Source: Gracilaria domingensis
Taxonomy: Eukaryota > Rhodophyta > Florideophyceae > Gracilariales > Gracilariaceae
Reading direction: 5' to 3'
DNA length: 64,000 nt
NCBI GenBank assembly: GCA_022539475.1
Contig: VCMS01000002.1
Location: 460,672 to 524,671 of the forward strand
Part shown: in pieces, positions 11,701-22,935 of the stretch
How positions within the stretch are numbered: the stretch's first letter is position 1
Layout: every line of letters starts with the position of its first letter
Notes under the pieces: model-generated
What the model was told of the DNA's origin: nothing
Seen by the model: only the letters and a program-made list of their open reading frames with translations
The model's database searches: none
Position numbers and translations under genes: made by a program

Positions 11701-11999
11701 AGATACCATCAGAGGCCCTAAAAATGCGGCGGAGAGCGACGGAGATGCGATTGACGCCAATGAGGATCATGCGAAACGCAATTTGGACAAGGTGAGTGGT
11801 AATAACGGCGATGTCGTCAGCAATGCCGCGGAAGAAAGAGGCATTGCCTGCAGTTTATTGACGTTGCAGAACCTTCCGCGAGAGGTTTTGAAGGCTCACT
11901 ATGTGGGGTTGACAGAGTCTGTTGGGGACCAGAGCGTTCTCGAGAACGAAGAGTGGCCGTGTTGGAGCTTGGTCCCGAAAGCAGACTAAGTTCGACATT

Positions 12000-12830
12000 G
12001 CCCTGCGTTTGGGCAGAAGAGTGATTTTGGGAGCGGTGAAGAGAAAGCTCCGTAATTTCTGCGTCGTAGAAACCTAGCACTTTATACTTCGTGTACGATA
12101 TGTACACACCAAGAGCTATCATTGGCTGAGAATTGTTTTTAAATTGAGGCATGCATAAAGCAGCTACTTGCGTTTCATGAAAAAGTGTTTCACATTTCTC
12201 TGGGAGATACGGGAAAATGCTGATATTAAAGAAATATGCATTGTTTACGTACAATTAGGAACAGCACGTTTATTTTCGAAACAAGTTGGGTGCTGAAAAG
12301 TACTGGTATGCTTTATAACAAAAACTTCAAACATGTTTTATTCAAGTTCAAGAGTCACTTACTAGATTCTACATTGTCAATTGTAGCAGGCCCATTTTTG
12401 AAGGTATATATTGCTTTCGGTGCATCTGTGTTTGACCCAAACTATTGTTGTTTCTAAATATGTTTGTAAAAGTTTCTACCGGACTACGTGAAGTGCATTG
12501 TAACGTGCAAATACAGATTCTGAACGGACAAAAACGATTTGGATTCTTTTCACTTAAACAGACATGACAATCAGTTCTGTAATATTCGAGATTTTACATA
12601 ATTGTATTTAAGCGTTCTCAACATATGCAAGTTGTGCAAACTATGTCTGATATTTCTTTATCAGATTTAAACATATTTGCGGTGCAGAATATTTACTAAA
12701 CGTATAACAGTAATCCCCTGTAAGAATAAATACGTCAAGAAACGTTATCAAGATGTAGGAAGAATCATGTCTCATTTCTTTCAGACATCATTGCTCAACT
12801 GCATAAAAAGGTTTTTTATTCCTGAAAAAG
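12000..12830. other. AT-rich stretch with no recognisable gene
   Basis: Only short frames are present and no conserved motif was seen. It may include the 3' end of the pogo-like element. Confidence 0.35.
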
Positions 12831-12836
12831 CTCAGT

Positions 12837-13790
12837 TCATTCTAAAAGTTTGTTTTCATATTCCAATAGTACGCAATTAATTTGAACCACTGCATGAAAA
12901 CGATACACATGATATGAACGATTATGACGAAGCACTTGTTTGAAAACTTGAAAGACTTCAATCGTCTCATTAAAGACTCGTGAGAAGCTCGTAGTCTTCC
13001 TTGATTGCAGCCAATAAAGAAAGGTTTCTGATTTAATGATATACATTTTTCGTCAGTGTAACCATCATCTGAAATTACAAATTCATCGTTCAAAAGCGCG
13101 TTCTTCATGCCAGAAACGAATATTTGTTTGTCGGGATATTTTCCACAGGGAAATGGGCCATTGACCCATACAAGTAAATGTTTGCAAATACTTGAACCAA
13201 TTTCATACCGTAGATCTGCGCCTTTGAACTTGTGCGAGACTCACATGGAATTAAAAGGAGAAGGCTTCCATATCGGACAATCAGTAGCATCCACAGATAT
13301 AAATATTTTGTTGCATGAAAATTCGAAGTAGTGGTTCTTCTGCTCTACTTTATCTGTAATGACATGTGTCCGTAATCGTTAGTGAGATGAAAAAGTCATT
13401 ATGTGAGAGTAGAAATACTTACTTCGTTCACAATGGATAGCAGGGCAACAAACGTTTTTACCGAATAACGTTTAACGAATAGTTTTTTCATCCGGTCGAA
13501 TCAATGCGGACAAAGTAGCTTCACTGACATAAAGCTGTAGAAACATCTAGGACCATATTAAAGTTTTAGGAGCGGCAGTTCAAGGTATGTTCTCCCTGAG
13601 TTTGAGCGAAATAATTAAACAAATTTCAGCTGTGGTGCCGAAAAGTGAGATAAGCTTTCTTCGCTTTGTTAAGTATGCCAGTGCATTTGCGTGGTTTGTG
13701 TAATCATCGCCAAGGGACTGAAAGGTTGACGCGGGAAGGTCCATCTCAAACCGTGAACTAGCATCGAAAGACGACAAGGTTTAGTCATGT
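12837..13790 (-). pseudogene. IS5/Harbinger-type DDE transposase remnant
   Basis: On the minus strand the core reads ISVDATDCPIWKPSPF (first aspartate), SHKFKGADLRYEIGSSI, LLVWVNGPFPCGKYPDKQIF, DEFVISDDGYTDEKC (second aspartate) and RLRASHESLMRRLKSF (catalytic glutamate), ending QVLRHNRSYHVYRFHAVVQ in a shifted frame. This is the standard DDE_Tnp_4 layout. The upstream part (13,580-13,790) has NHANALAYLTKRRKLISLFG, fitting the N-terminal helical region. An in-frame TGA follows PFNSM at about 13,246, and there are frame changes near 12,960 and above 13,330. The copy is inactive and fairly old. No termini were identified. Confidence 0.65.
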
Positions 13791-13927
13791 GTGAAGTTGA
13801 GATGATGGATTTTTATATCAGCAACACAGTTTGAGATATGTTTCAGACACTGAGATAAGCAAGAATGCGGACCCGCTTGCAAGGTAAATGTACTCAGAAG
13901 CATGTTGTGAAGCAAATTCGGGCAATA

Positions 13928-14406
13928 CACCCAGTGACCGCAATTAATGTGGGCCACACTATTTGATGAAGGCCTTTTTGAGCAAAGGAAACCAATATTA
14001 ATGTGGCCCACAGTAATTACGGTACCACAAAAAATATGGTACAAACCAAAATAGTATGGCCCAAGTTATTTACGTTTGACTCAAATAATGTGGGCTCAGC
14101 ATACGCGCAATCACCCATCTACAGCAAAACAACTTCACCCTCAAATTGATTTCGATGCTTTGCTACAATCTCTTGAAGTTCAGGGAACAAATGGCGCTCC
14201 TCCCAAAGCCCATTCAAATTTAGCGCGAGTTCTGTGCCAATCATCGCTAGTTTTTGCCTTTACACGCGGAAATCACTACCGTAACCCACACTAAATTAGT
14301 GGGTGCATGGACCTGTTTGTGCCGTAAATAGTGTGGGTTATTACCGCTCACACTATTTGCGGTACCACAGTAATTGTGCACCCACACTAATTGCGGTCAC
14401 TGGGTG
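13928..14406. mobile_element. MITE with TA target duplication
   Basis: The two ends read inward CACCCAGTGACCGCAATTA and match for at least 25 of 26 bases in inverted orientation. Each is flanked by TA (13,926-13,927 and 14,407-14,408), the Tc1/mariner/pogo duplication. The 479-bp body holds no gene. It contains further copies of the ACACTAnTTGCGGTACCAC and GTGGGC words on both strands, as if built from nested or duplicated ends. Confidence 0.75.
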
Positions 14407-14409
14407 TAC

Positions 14410-15125
14410 TGGTTTTATTTCTTTCGAAGGGAACTTTCCCTGTATGTTTGACCTTACATCTGTTATCACTAAAATGGTTGTAAGATACGTATTAAAGGCA
14501 TGCCGAAGGTATTGAACGGCTTTGTTCTTCAAAAATTCATATCAATCATATGCAATATTACGTGTCGATGATTCAACTTTTTCGAAATGAATATTTCGTT
14601 CATAATTATGGCAAAAACTTCTTTGCGAATGATTTTATTTCTTTAGTTAGTACGATAATATGCAAAGCGAGACAAATCATATATGAACATCTTATCGTAG
14701 GGGTAAAGCATCTCAAGATCCAAAAGTTTATGGCCCATATTGAGCAGCCTTTTCAATAAAAGAAAATGCAATAAACCGATATTTTTAAGGCATAAACGTG
14801 CTGAAATCATTCCTGTTCAGGTCATTTTAGAGTTTGAAGAAGGTCAAGTTGCTCAGAAGAGTTGGATATTAAGCCTTGATCCTAGCCTAAACCGATAATC
14901 TCGATGCTTACGCCAACATCATGTTTAGTTCTTTCAGTACTCTTGCAAAAAGGTTTCGACTTTTTCTTGCACAGGACGAACGTGATACTTCTTCTAGTGT
15001 TGTGATAGAGGCACCTTTTAATATAAGACCTTTATCTTCTTACCATGTAAGGGCAAAAGCCTCTCTGACGAACTGCACACTGGAAAGAAAGAACCCAAAT
15101 TAAGAGAAAAAGTTTGTCAATATAA
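14410..15125. other. AT-rich stretch with no recognisable gene
   Basis: Only short frames of about 60-70 codons without conserved motifs. No repeat or RNA structure could be supported. Confidence 0.35.
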
Positions 15126-15129
15126 CAAA

Positions 15130-15460
15130 GCTTCTGTGTGAAATAACTTACTTTTGATAGAGAAATACGATGATAATATGGCATAAATTATATAATAACT
15201 ATATTCTTTCTACCCGGGACGCCTGGGCTGCTCGCGTTAGCTTTTACGTGCTGGTGGTGTGGCTGCAGGATGGCAAGCGATGCGAGGAGAGTTGCTCGGA
15301 CTTCCCGGGAAGGAAGTCGGGGACGGTTTATATAGAGGGTGGGAAGCCCAAAACCGGCTAAAATCCTCGATTCTAAACTAGCCGTATACGTAGTAATATA
15401 TGAGTAGGAAAAAATATATCATTCAGCACTGATAAATGTAGTTAACATACTTTCAATGAG
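15130..15460 (+). repeat. LTR-like repeat A (fossil)
   Basis: This segment aligns along its length with 15,780-16,115: an AATAACTTACT start, a GC-rich block with GCGAGGAGAGTTGCTC, a TATATAG box, CCCAAAaCnGGCTA, an A-rich polyadenylation-like stretch, CACTGATA and a CAATGAG/TATTGAG end. A TATA box followed by a polyadenylation-like site is the layout of an LTR. No internal coding region lies next to it, so it is probably a solo LTR. Confidence 0.4.
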
Positions 15461-15642
15461 GCCTGTTCTCTTGGACCGGTTGTCAACTTAGAATCAAGGC
15501 CACTAGCCAGATTGTTCTGTTACAGTCAAGTACGCGAGTATTGGACAGAAGCGGTAATGAAAAAGATCGATCTGTTTCATTCAGATTATAATCTTCTTTC
15601 TGATAGGATATCCTCTGCATCATCATGACAGTGGCTTGAATC

Positions 15643-15790
15643 TTAACCCTTGTCAGCTACATGGAATAGATCTATTCCATGTAGAGTTTCTTCTGGAGGA
15701 GGTACACGGAAGAGCTCTTCAATGAAAATAGAATAGCTTTTCCATGTACTGGAATAGCTCTTCCATTTTAGCAATAGTTTTTGAATAACT
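15643..15790 (+). mobile_element. piggyBac-type terminus
   Basis: TTAA (15,643-15,646) is followed by CCCTTGTCAG, the exact complement of the CTGACAAGGG-TTAA end at 46,233-46,246. TGGAATAG occurs about 14 bases further in on both. A cluster of ATGGAA/TTCCAT words follows to about 15,770, including AATAGCTTTTCCATG, which also occurs at 810-830. It is a solo end of the same piggyBac-like family. No matching second end was found nearby. Confidence 0.55.
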
Positions 15791-16115
15791 TACTCTTGTG
15801 TCTGGTATTCATATTACTTAAAAAATATGTAATAAAGTGATATTTTTTGTTTGGCTACCTGGAACTGCGGGGGCGCTTGCGCTCCTACGGACAGCTGAGA
15901 CTGGGGGAACGTTCTGGAGTAGTCGGTCCCGCCGGGAGGTGAGGAGAGTTGCTCCGACTCCGTTCGGGAAGTCGGAGACGCTCTATATAGGAAGCGGAAC
16001 GCCCAAACTGGGCTAGGATCCGCACTCTATAGTACGCCTATTTGAACTAGTCTATGAGCAATAAAAACATTATCTTTTTGCACTGATAGTCTGTCTAATC
16101 GACTTCTATTGAGTT
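15780..16115 (+). repeat. LTR-like repeat B (fossil)
   Basis: The diverged partner of repeat A: shared GGTGAGGAGAGTTGCTC, TCTATATAGG, CGCCCAAACTGGGCTA, ATGAGCAATAAAAAC (polyadenylation-like) and GCACTGATA words in the same order. The two are in direct orientation about 640 bp apart. Divergence is well above 20 percent by eye, so these are old, independent insertions rather than the two ends of one recent element. Confidence 0.4.
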
Positions 16116-16119
16116 TTTA

Positions 16120-17570
16120 TTTTTCACCTGCTGCCCAGTAAAAGTAGGGCCAGAAGTCCAAATTTTGTTGGGGTTTTACATCCATAGACTGTTTCATATG
16201 CGTTGAAGCGTTTTGTTCATCTTAAACAGTTTATCGTTGTTGTAATTGGGCGTAAGCATCCTTCATGTGTACGCAAATCAAGTTTGTAAATTACGGTAAT
16301 AGGCAAGCGACGTATACGAAACCAGAAAGCATCCAAAAAAACGTATGACCAAGCATTTCTGATTAATCCACTGGGAGCTGCGGGAAAATTCACGTTTTCC
16401 ATACTTTTTCGTTACGCTACAGAGAATATCTTCGTATGGTTTTATTTTAAGCACGGTAGAGGCGTGACAATGATGATTTGCAACTGGAGAAACTCACTAA
16501 AGAAAACATTTTATTTTCAATTTTAAGTGACCGTCACAAAAGGATGAAATTTAAAGTGTGACGCGCTCCAGAAGGCTCTGCAAGCTGCATTGTTGCCAAA
16601 CAGGGAGCATGCGCTCTTTCGTTGAATATGACATTGTGGTTGCCAAGTTTACCTTTGTCACTAGTAATATGTTCGAAGCATATACGGATTTTCACTAATA
16701 TTGTGAAGGCCTTAACTTTGCTGTGACTGTTACGTTTTCTCTCGCCAAGTATGGTCGTTAAGTACAGTTCGAGATCTTCGTGCCAGAAACGTTTGAGAAC
16801 TTGAACCCATCTCATGGCAGAGATAAAAGCCTGTAAAAATGCAAATATAAGCCCAAAAAGGTACATATGTGCTCACTACATGTTTCTATTGTAGATTCTT
16901 TTGCGCATTTGTCAGAGAAAAGAACAATACATGATCTGTTAATGTACATGTTTTACCTATCAAGCCCGCTATTTCTTCAAAACTGTTTACTTTGTGTAAG
17001 ATATCGACCTATGTAGTCTTGAAGAAAAGTATATATGTTGCCAACTTGAAATATGGGCAATATGTTCTTGACATATTGGATATGTCGCAACATGTCAGAC
17101 TACTTAGCCTAAACTTGGAATGAATCTCCCTCCAAAACTTATGTCAGGCCGTGACGTCAGGTAACGCTTTCAGGCAGTATACCTAGGGTTTTCTCTTCTA
17201 ACTTTTCCAAAATTCAAAAACAAGTTTCTCTAAAAGTAACGCTTAAATAGACAAAATCTAATTCTTTGGTGTAAATTAATAATCCTGTTCTGTACATTTT
17301 TTTCTTTGCCAGGTGGTTTTTCATACTTTCCCGCAGCTTCCTGCCAGATAGTTGATGGACTAATGGCAACATAGTGAATAGATAAAATGCACACAAAACA
17401 GATATGAAAAGTAAGAGCTGTCCTCTCACGTAAGTGTTAAAATCACTACAAATCTCAGTATACAAACCCAATGATGTTCATTGTGAAGTAGTAGTTGCAA
17501 GCGACGGAACAAAGCGAGGAATGGACAAGCAAATTATCTTTTACTGGATGTATGAGTCAACAACGCAGTA
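16120..17570. other. AT-rich stretch with no recognisable gene
   Basis: Frames of up to 110 codons on the minus strand (16,534-16,866) show no recognisable motif. Nothing could be assigned. Confidence 0.35.
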
Positions 17571-17576
17571 GCGGGT

Positions 17577-17975
17577 CTAATGGCGGAAGAGTTGATCATG
17601 GATCGCACGCGCTTTCTCCCTCAGTTGAAAGAGAATCGTCCATATAGGCTCACGCGCTAAACGCTCCACCATCATCAGGGCCTCCTCGAAGCCGTCGAGA
17701 TAGGCCCTGGAAATGTGAAAGGCGCAGCCACAGTGACGGTGGCCACGCCTTTCACCGCAGCGAGCAGAGCGGAAGCGAACGAACTGAACGGAACTGTCCG
17801 ACCCCACGTCGCTGGCCGGCAAAGCAAGAAGCGGCAACGGGCGCGGCGCACGACCGGGCAGTGCCAACCGCTCCGGCAAAGGAGCCGAAGGCGAAAACAC
17901 GAGGGGCGGCGAAAGAGAAGACCGAGATAGAGGAAACGACATGGCGACATTAGCGGAGATCACGCGAGACGCCAT
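17577..17975 (-). CDS. Hypothetical protein, about 132 aa
   Basis: Not recognised. A GC-rich open frame (the GC rise is abrupt against AT-rich neighbours) starting at MASRVISANVAMSFPL. It has a proline/leucine/arginine-rich N-terminal half and a helical C-terminal end (YLDGFEEALMMVERLA then LFQLREKARAIHDQLF). An imperfect inverted repeat (GTGAAAGGCG and its complement, 17,716-17,756) lies inside it. The region may be an isolated host gene or a fragment; it ends about 80 bp before the left terminus at 18,084. No introns or partner genes were seen. Confidence 0.3.
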   Translation of the reverse strand: MASRVISANVAMSFPLSRSSLSPPLVFSPSAPLPERLALPGRAPRPLPLLALPASDVGSDSSVQFVRFRSARCGERRGHRHCGCAFHISRAYLDGFEEALMMVERLAREPIWTILFQLREKARAIHDQLFRH

Positions 17976-18083
17976 TTCACTGAGCGGCACAGTACGAAAA
18001 CACAAACATCAAAATTCCAACCATGCACTATGCTGAATTTGGGATATCCCCGGTACACAACCTCATGAGCTATGCCACCCTCT

Positions 18084-18128
18084 GGCCCTGTCTTAACAAG
18101 TGTTGACCACGCGTTGTCGTTGTCGTTG
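18084..18128 (+). repeat. Left terminal inverted repeat of the 22-kb element
   Basis: GGCCCTGTCTTAACAAG, then GTTGAC and ACGCGTTGTCGTT, preceded by TCT. It is the inverted partner of 40,245-40,289. Confidence 0.6.
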
Positions 18129-18576
18129 ACGAGACTTGTATGAAGCTAAGTGGCCAGGATATGGTCCTGCTTGGGGCCCCAATTCTTTTCCTAAACCACA
18201 TCAAACCTAGTTCTTCTTTAAGGAAATCTACGTTCCAGAAGACGCCAAAGACCCTTGGGGCTTGCTCTAGTCCTCCAAATTGCAGAGTTGCATAATAGAG
18301 AATGCTGCCCTCTTGACCTGGCAGCTTGCACACCCTGCTCTCCACAAACGCACCCCGTACTTGCGCACTACTTGCGCTACTTCGCTTTTGTCCTACCCTA
18401 CCTCTCCCCATCGTTTGTTGTTGTCTCTGACACAAATCAGTGACCCCATCGGCAACACGAAGTCCAAAGCCCCTCTCGTTATCGTTACTACGCGACAAAC
18501 TCGTCCTCACATTCCCGCTTCGTTAGCAGTGTAACCGGCGACATCTCATCCCATCATCCGAGACACGGCCGCTTCC

Positions 18577-20197
18577 TTGACGCTGCAGCTCGCAATACCC
18601 TTTCCGACTCTCGATAATTGCGAGCAGATATTTCTCTCTCTGGAAGCCGCGATGCAAAACTCGGAAACTCCTGGATCTTCCCATCAGCACTCTTCAAAAG
18701 TCCCGTTGAGTCGTAGTCCACTGCGACCTGAACAACACCCAGTCTCCATATCTAACATTACAACTGCTCCGCCCATTCGACGTAGTCCTCGCAAAGCAAC
18801 CCCCAACTCTAACGCTCGCACAGGTATTTCAAGCGATACTAACAATACAGAGGAAGAAGAATTCGCGTCATGTCAGTTCAAAGACCGAGAGAAAGCAGTT
18901 CACTTTTATTCCTACTTGTGCTCTAGAACTGTGAAAGATCTTCAACACATTTCGAAGCAATGGAAGCTCGTTATAAGTTCCCGCTCGAAGGCGGCACTGA
19001 TCGCAAGGTGTATGGTATATGTTTTTGTTCTTACTGAGAAAGGAACAACATTTGATGAGCTCATTCGCAAGAATCATGGGTGCAGGGATTACCAAGCTTG
19101 GGAACAAGCTTCAATTCAAGGCTGCAGAACGTGGGACATTCTCGCTGAAGTTCAGACGTTGATCCAGCGATTGTATCAGTCTGACAAAAAACCAGCAATC
19201 AGTGCAGTGCGCGTAGTTATGAAGGGAGGTACCAATCCAGAAATTTGTGTAGGCGAGAAAAAGGCTAACTTTTCCCTCAATGAGTTTGCGCGTCTTCTTG
19301 TCCTACTCAAGGATGACAACTTGTGCCGACATGCGCTGTTGGAAGCATGTGGATTGGAACTGTCAAAAGATGAAATGGGTTGTCGCATTACACGCGAAGC
19401 ATTCTGGGGATGCATTACACAGAGATTTAATAACCCCCTCGTTGACTCCAAGGAGAACTTTACAGGGCACCTAGAAGAAGTTGATTCTGATGCTCGGGCG
19501 CTTTGTGAAAGGAAGGCTTCTGTACTTAAGGAACAGTTCTATGAAGCACGGCGCCATTTTACTGATGTTTGTGATAAGTGGTCCGCCTCCGGGCAGAATG
19601 ACCCAGATCGGATCGTTTTTTTTTCTTGAGCTTACAGGTACTGGACACTACAGAATGAAGTCGAAGAGGACGCTGATCATGTTCTTGGTATGCAGGATGG
19701 GTACTTCTCGGGAGGAAACAAACCTACTGCAATTGACATCCAAACTAATCGACAATGGTGCGGGGGGCCTCGATGAAGGTATTAATCAGAGCACTGCGCG
19801 CGAAAGCGGAGAGACAAAGTCGCAAAAGAGAGGCAGCTCGGAGATACAGGGAAGTCTAAACGAAATGTCGAAGTGGCTCAGCAATTTTACTGGCTACGTG
19901 AGGCAGCAGTTAGAGAGTCGCCATGAGCAAAGCGAAAACAGGCCGAATCGCGTTCGAGCCGACATGGAGATTTCCGAGGAGGAGAAACGCCTTGCTGGTG
20001 ATGTACTCACAAGCGTAGAGATGCACAAGCGCGCTCTTGAACTTGGAGGAGATAGTGAGGTCCAGGAAATGTTTCTCGGGATTTTACACCGCAGCAAGAA
20101 ACGCCTCAAAGACTTCTGCGAAGACAGGGCAACAGGCGATCGCGACAAGCAGAATTTATTTCTAACTTGCTATTGTCTACTCAGTTTTTTGTTGTAG
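18577..20197 (+). pseudogene. Unclassified ORF near the left terminus, SAP-like motif
   Basis: Family not recognised. A serine/proline-rich leader with IRRSPRKATPN (basic, NLS-like) precedes a helical region in which VKDLQHISKQWKL and SRSKAALIARC resemble a SAP DNA-binding motif. A longer conserved-looking domain follows (DELIRKNHGCRDYQAWEQAS through LLEACGLELSKDEMGCRITR). The frame changes around an eight-T run at 19,617-19,625. The tail after about 19,770 is a charged coiled coil (SLNEMSKWLSNFTGYVRQQL). Position inside the left terminus, orientation towards the transposase and basic/helical make-up suggest the DNA-binding partner of the Harbinger transposase. This is inference. Confidence 0.4.
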
Positions 20198-20336
20198 TAG
20201 GTACAGATTCATTGTTGTTTAGAAAGTGCTAGGGGCTCTATTTCTGTGATCGTGGTGGTGATAATGTGTAGTAGACACTGGCCACCGGGCGGTGGTGGGA
20301 TGCGATCATTGTTATGCTTCATAAATGAACTACGCT

Positions 20337-20981
20337 TTAAGAGCGACTCTTCTTTAGCTGTTCGGCTGCGTGGGCTTGCTCATCGTCTGCATCCGTCATT
20401 TTAACCAATCGATCGAATCTTTGTACCGCCATTGCTCCTCCTGTAGGAGCAGAAATCTCGTTCAGAAGGCAAACAGTGAGCTGCTCCAGACTGGCTTGGG
20501 TAGTGCTTGCATCCAAGATGATACAAGCCTCAAAATAAGCCAGCCAGCACTTCTCCGGCAGCAACCCTGACATCTTCGTCCTTTACTCCTTCAATGATGC
20601 GCTTGCGTTTCAGCTTGATCGTCTCTACCAGCTCCGTTAACGATGGCTGCCCAGCGTCATGGAAACCTTTCACGAAAATCCTTGCAAACACCTCGTAGTA
20701 TCGCACACGAGCAAGATTGAGTGTATCTTTTGATGTAGGATGCCATGAAGTAGGCCACTGACGTCCTGCGTACACAATCTAGCAGAGCTCACGGTCATTT
20801 GTACGAGCGAGAAACGTCACACCAAGTCCACCCATCGCCGCAAGGTGCAAACGACGTCGACCACCGTCCGAACCGTCATAATGGTCCAAAGCAAGAATAT
20901 GGATCAGCTTCCGAACATACTCTTTTGAACCTATAACAGATGAGCCGGTCATAAGTGCACTCTCTCCCGACTAAGACCAAT
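20337..20981 (-). pseudogene. Unrecognised protein fragment
   Basis: On the minus strand a nearly continuous frame reads GSKEYVRKLIHILALDHYDG, RRRLHLAAMGGLGVTFLA, then after an in-frame stop (about 20,780) YAGRQWPTSWHPTSKDTLNL and VRYYEVFARIFVKGFHDAG. After a frame change near 20,560 it reads CWLAYFEACIILDASTTQ, ending in a charged tail. It looks like a once-conserved protein, but I cannot name it. It converges on the SAP-like ORF. Confidence 0.35.
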
Positions 20982-21164
20982 CTATGAATCCAAGGGAAGA
21001 TTGTCTGTAGTTCTTGGCATCTCTCTTTGCCATCTTCTCACTAAGGCCAAGCATGAGAAAACTGCTCGTGGAGAAACTTGAAGCAGGTCCATGATGTCTG
21101 AAACCCTACTGCGAATGAAAAAGTCTACAACAGCTGCCAAGGGAGGCCTCGTCTGTCTCTTGCA

Positions 21165-21290
21165 GATGCTAGTTTTTGGCGAGGGTCGTCCAGAAATTGG
21201 CAAGGGTCGTCCAGTAAATTTTTTGAAAAAATATCGAGATCAATTATTTCAAAATTTGGAGATAATTGCTTGGGTCGTCCAGAATCGCTG
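21165..21290 (+). repeat. Three GGGTCGTCCAG words
   Basis: GGGTCGTCCAG occurs three times within about 110 bp (near 21,184, 21,206 and 21,274), spaced by AT-rich DNA. Its significance is unknown. Confidence 0.35.
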
Positions 21291-21780
21291 TGCAGTAAAT
21301 ACTGGTGGGTTTTCCACTCGTGCTAGTTCTTTAGTCGAGGGCTACCTGAACTGTATTTCGCGAAGTCTAGGTTCAGTTTCCATTAAGGTGCACATTACAC
21401 GATACCTTCTGCGGAATGATACCCTGCAACGCATGGAATACTAGTGCTAGTACAGATGATGCCCATTATGAAATCATACCGTTTTATTCGTATCTATTCT
21501 TCTATCGACCGCTTTTGCTAACCACTACTTCGCTATATTACATGTACCATATCCCCATGATGGAGCGGGTGTAGGCGCAATCTGCGGCAGATGCCGCAGA
21601 CTGCACCTCCACCATCGGCTGTATCGGTAGAACAAATACGCACTCCGAGAGGATGAGGCGCGAACCGCCTCATCCTCTCCGTTCCTCATGTAGGAAACCA
21701 TGCCCAGATGCATGGGTCCCTACTTGAGGAACCTGCACCTGCAACTCGTGAGCTACGTCCGCATCAAAAGTCATTTACCT

Positions 21781-22675
21781 GTATACGCAAGCAGAAAGTA
21801 TCCATAAGTTAGTCAATGATCCGTTGGATACATTTGAAATGCGATGGAACGTACCATTGATAAAGCAAAACAGAAACGTTGCGCTAGAAAAGTCGAGGGA
21901 CCTAGTAACTCGCAAAATGAAAAAGAAGAAGGAAAGGGATCGGTTAGATTACCAGCCCACCATCATCGTAAAGCGCGAAAGGTGTCGAAGCGAGAACTCA
22001 CAACCAAGGACACCAAGAATGCCCATGCAGCAAACATACCTCAAGATGCGATAAACGAAAGAGCAGCCTATGTCCCAACCAAGTACCAGAATCGCCTATC
22101 CCGAACAGCCAGAGATCGATCTTGAGAGCCTCTCAACGAAATGAAATTGGTCGTTTTCCTGTATACGCAAGCAGAAAGTATCCATAAGTTAGTCAATGAT
22201 CCGTTGGATACAGTTGAAATGCGATAGAACGTACCATTGATAAGAGCAAAACAGAAACGTTGCCCTAGAAAAGTCGAGGGACCTAGTAACTCGCAAACGG
22301 AAGAAGAAGCAGGAAAGGGATCGGTTAGATTACCAGCCCACCATCATCGTAAAGCGCGAAAAGGTGTCGAAGCGAGAACTCACAAGCAAGGACACCAAGA
22401 ATGCCCATGCAGCAAACATACCGCAAGATGCGATAAACGAGAGAGCAGCCTATGTCCCAACCAAGTACCAGAATCGCCTATCCCGAACAGCCAGAGATCG
22501 ATCTTGAGAGACGAAATGAAATTGGTCGTTTACCTGTATACGCAAGCAGAAAGTATCCAGAAGTTAGTCAATGCTCCGTTGGATACAGTTGAAATGCGAT
22601 AGAACGTACCATTGATAAGAGCAAAACAGAAACGTTGCGCTAGAAAAGTCGAGGGACCTAGTACCTCGCAAAAGT
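21781..22675 (+). repeat. Tandem repeat, about 375-bp unit, 2.4 copies
   Basis: GTATACGCAAGCAGAAAG starts units at 21,781, 22,161 and 22,536 (periods 380 and 375). The third is cut short at about 22,675. The units differ by only a few substitutions and small indels, so the duplication is much younger than the surrounding pseudogenes. The unit has short frames in all copies but none kept open across them. Confidence 0.85.
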
Positions 22676-22935
22676 AACCCAAAGCCTTTTTCCTGCCGTT
22701 TACATGTCGCAGAGCGCGAAGAGACGTGGTGAGGATTGGTTAGTTTAGAACAAAGATACGTAGAAGGAAATGGAAGCACGTACGAAAAGACTGCACGGAA
22801 AGACTGCACGGAATACGTCCGTGAGATACGGATGCTGTCCGCTTTATGGAGGCGTCCGACGAGGGCGGAGAAAGAGAATGAGGTACGCTTCATGTCCGCT
22901 TAATGGAATCCATTCTCAGCACGCTACTTCGTAAT

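Larger units (their letters stand above)
7190..12000 (+). mobile_element. pogo/Tigger-like DNA transposon, interrupted by a Harbinger element
   Basis: The N-terminal half of a pogo-type transposase lies at 7,272-8,135 and a C-terminal part at about 10,787-11,700, in the same orientation. A complete-looking Harbinger element ends exactly where the second part resumes (10,786/10,787). The simplest reading is that the Harbinger element landed in the pogo-like element. The termini of the pogo-like element were not found. Both parts carry stops and frame changes, so it is dead. Confidence 0.55.

Noticed and set aside
21781-22675. CRISPR-like array
   Set aside because: Units of 375 bp without spacers, in a eukaryotic genome. 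It is a plain tandem duplication.
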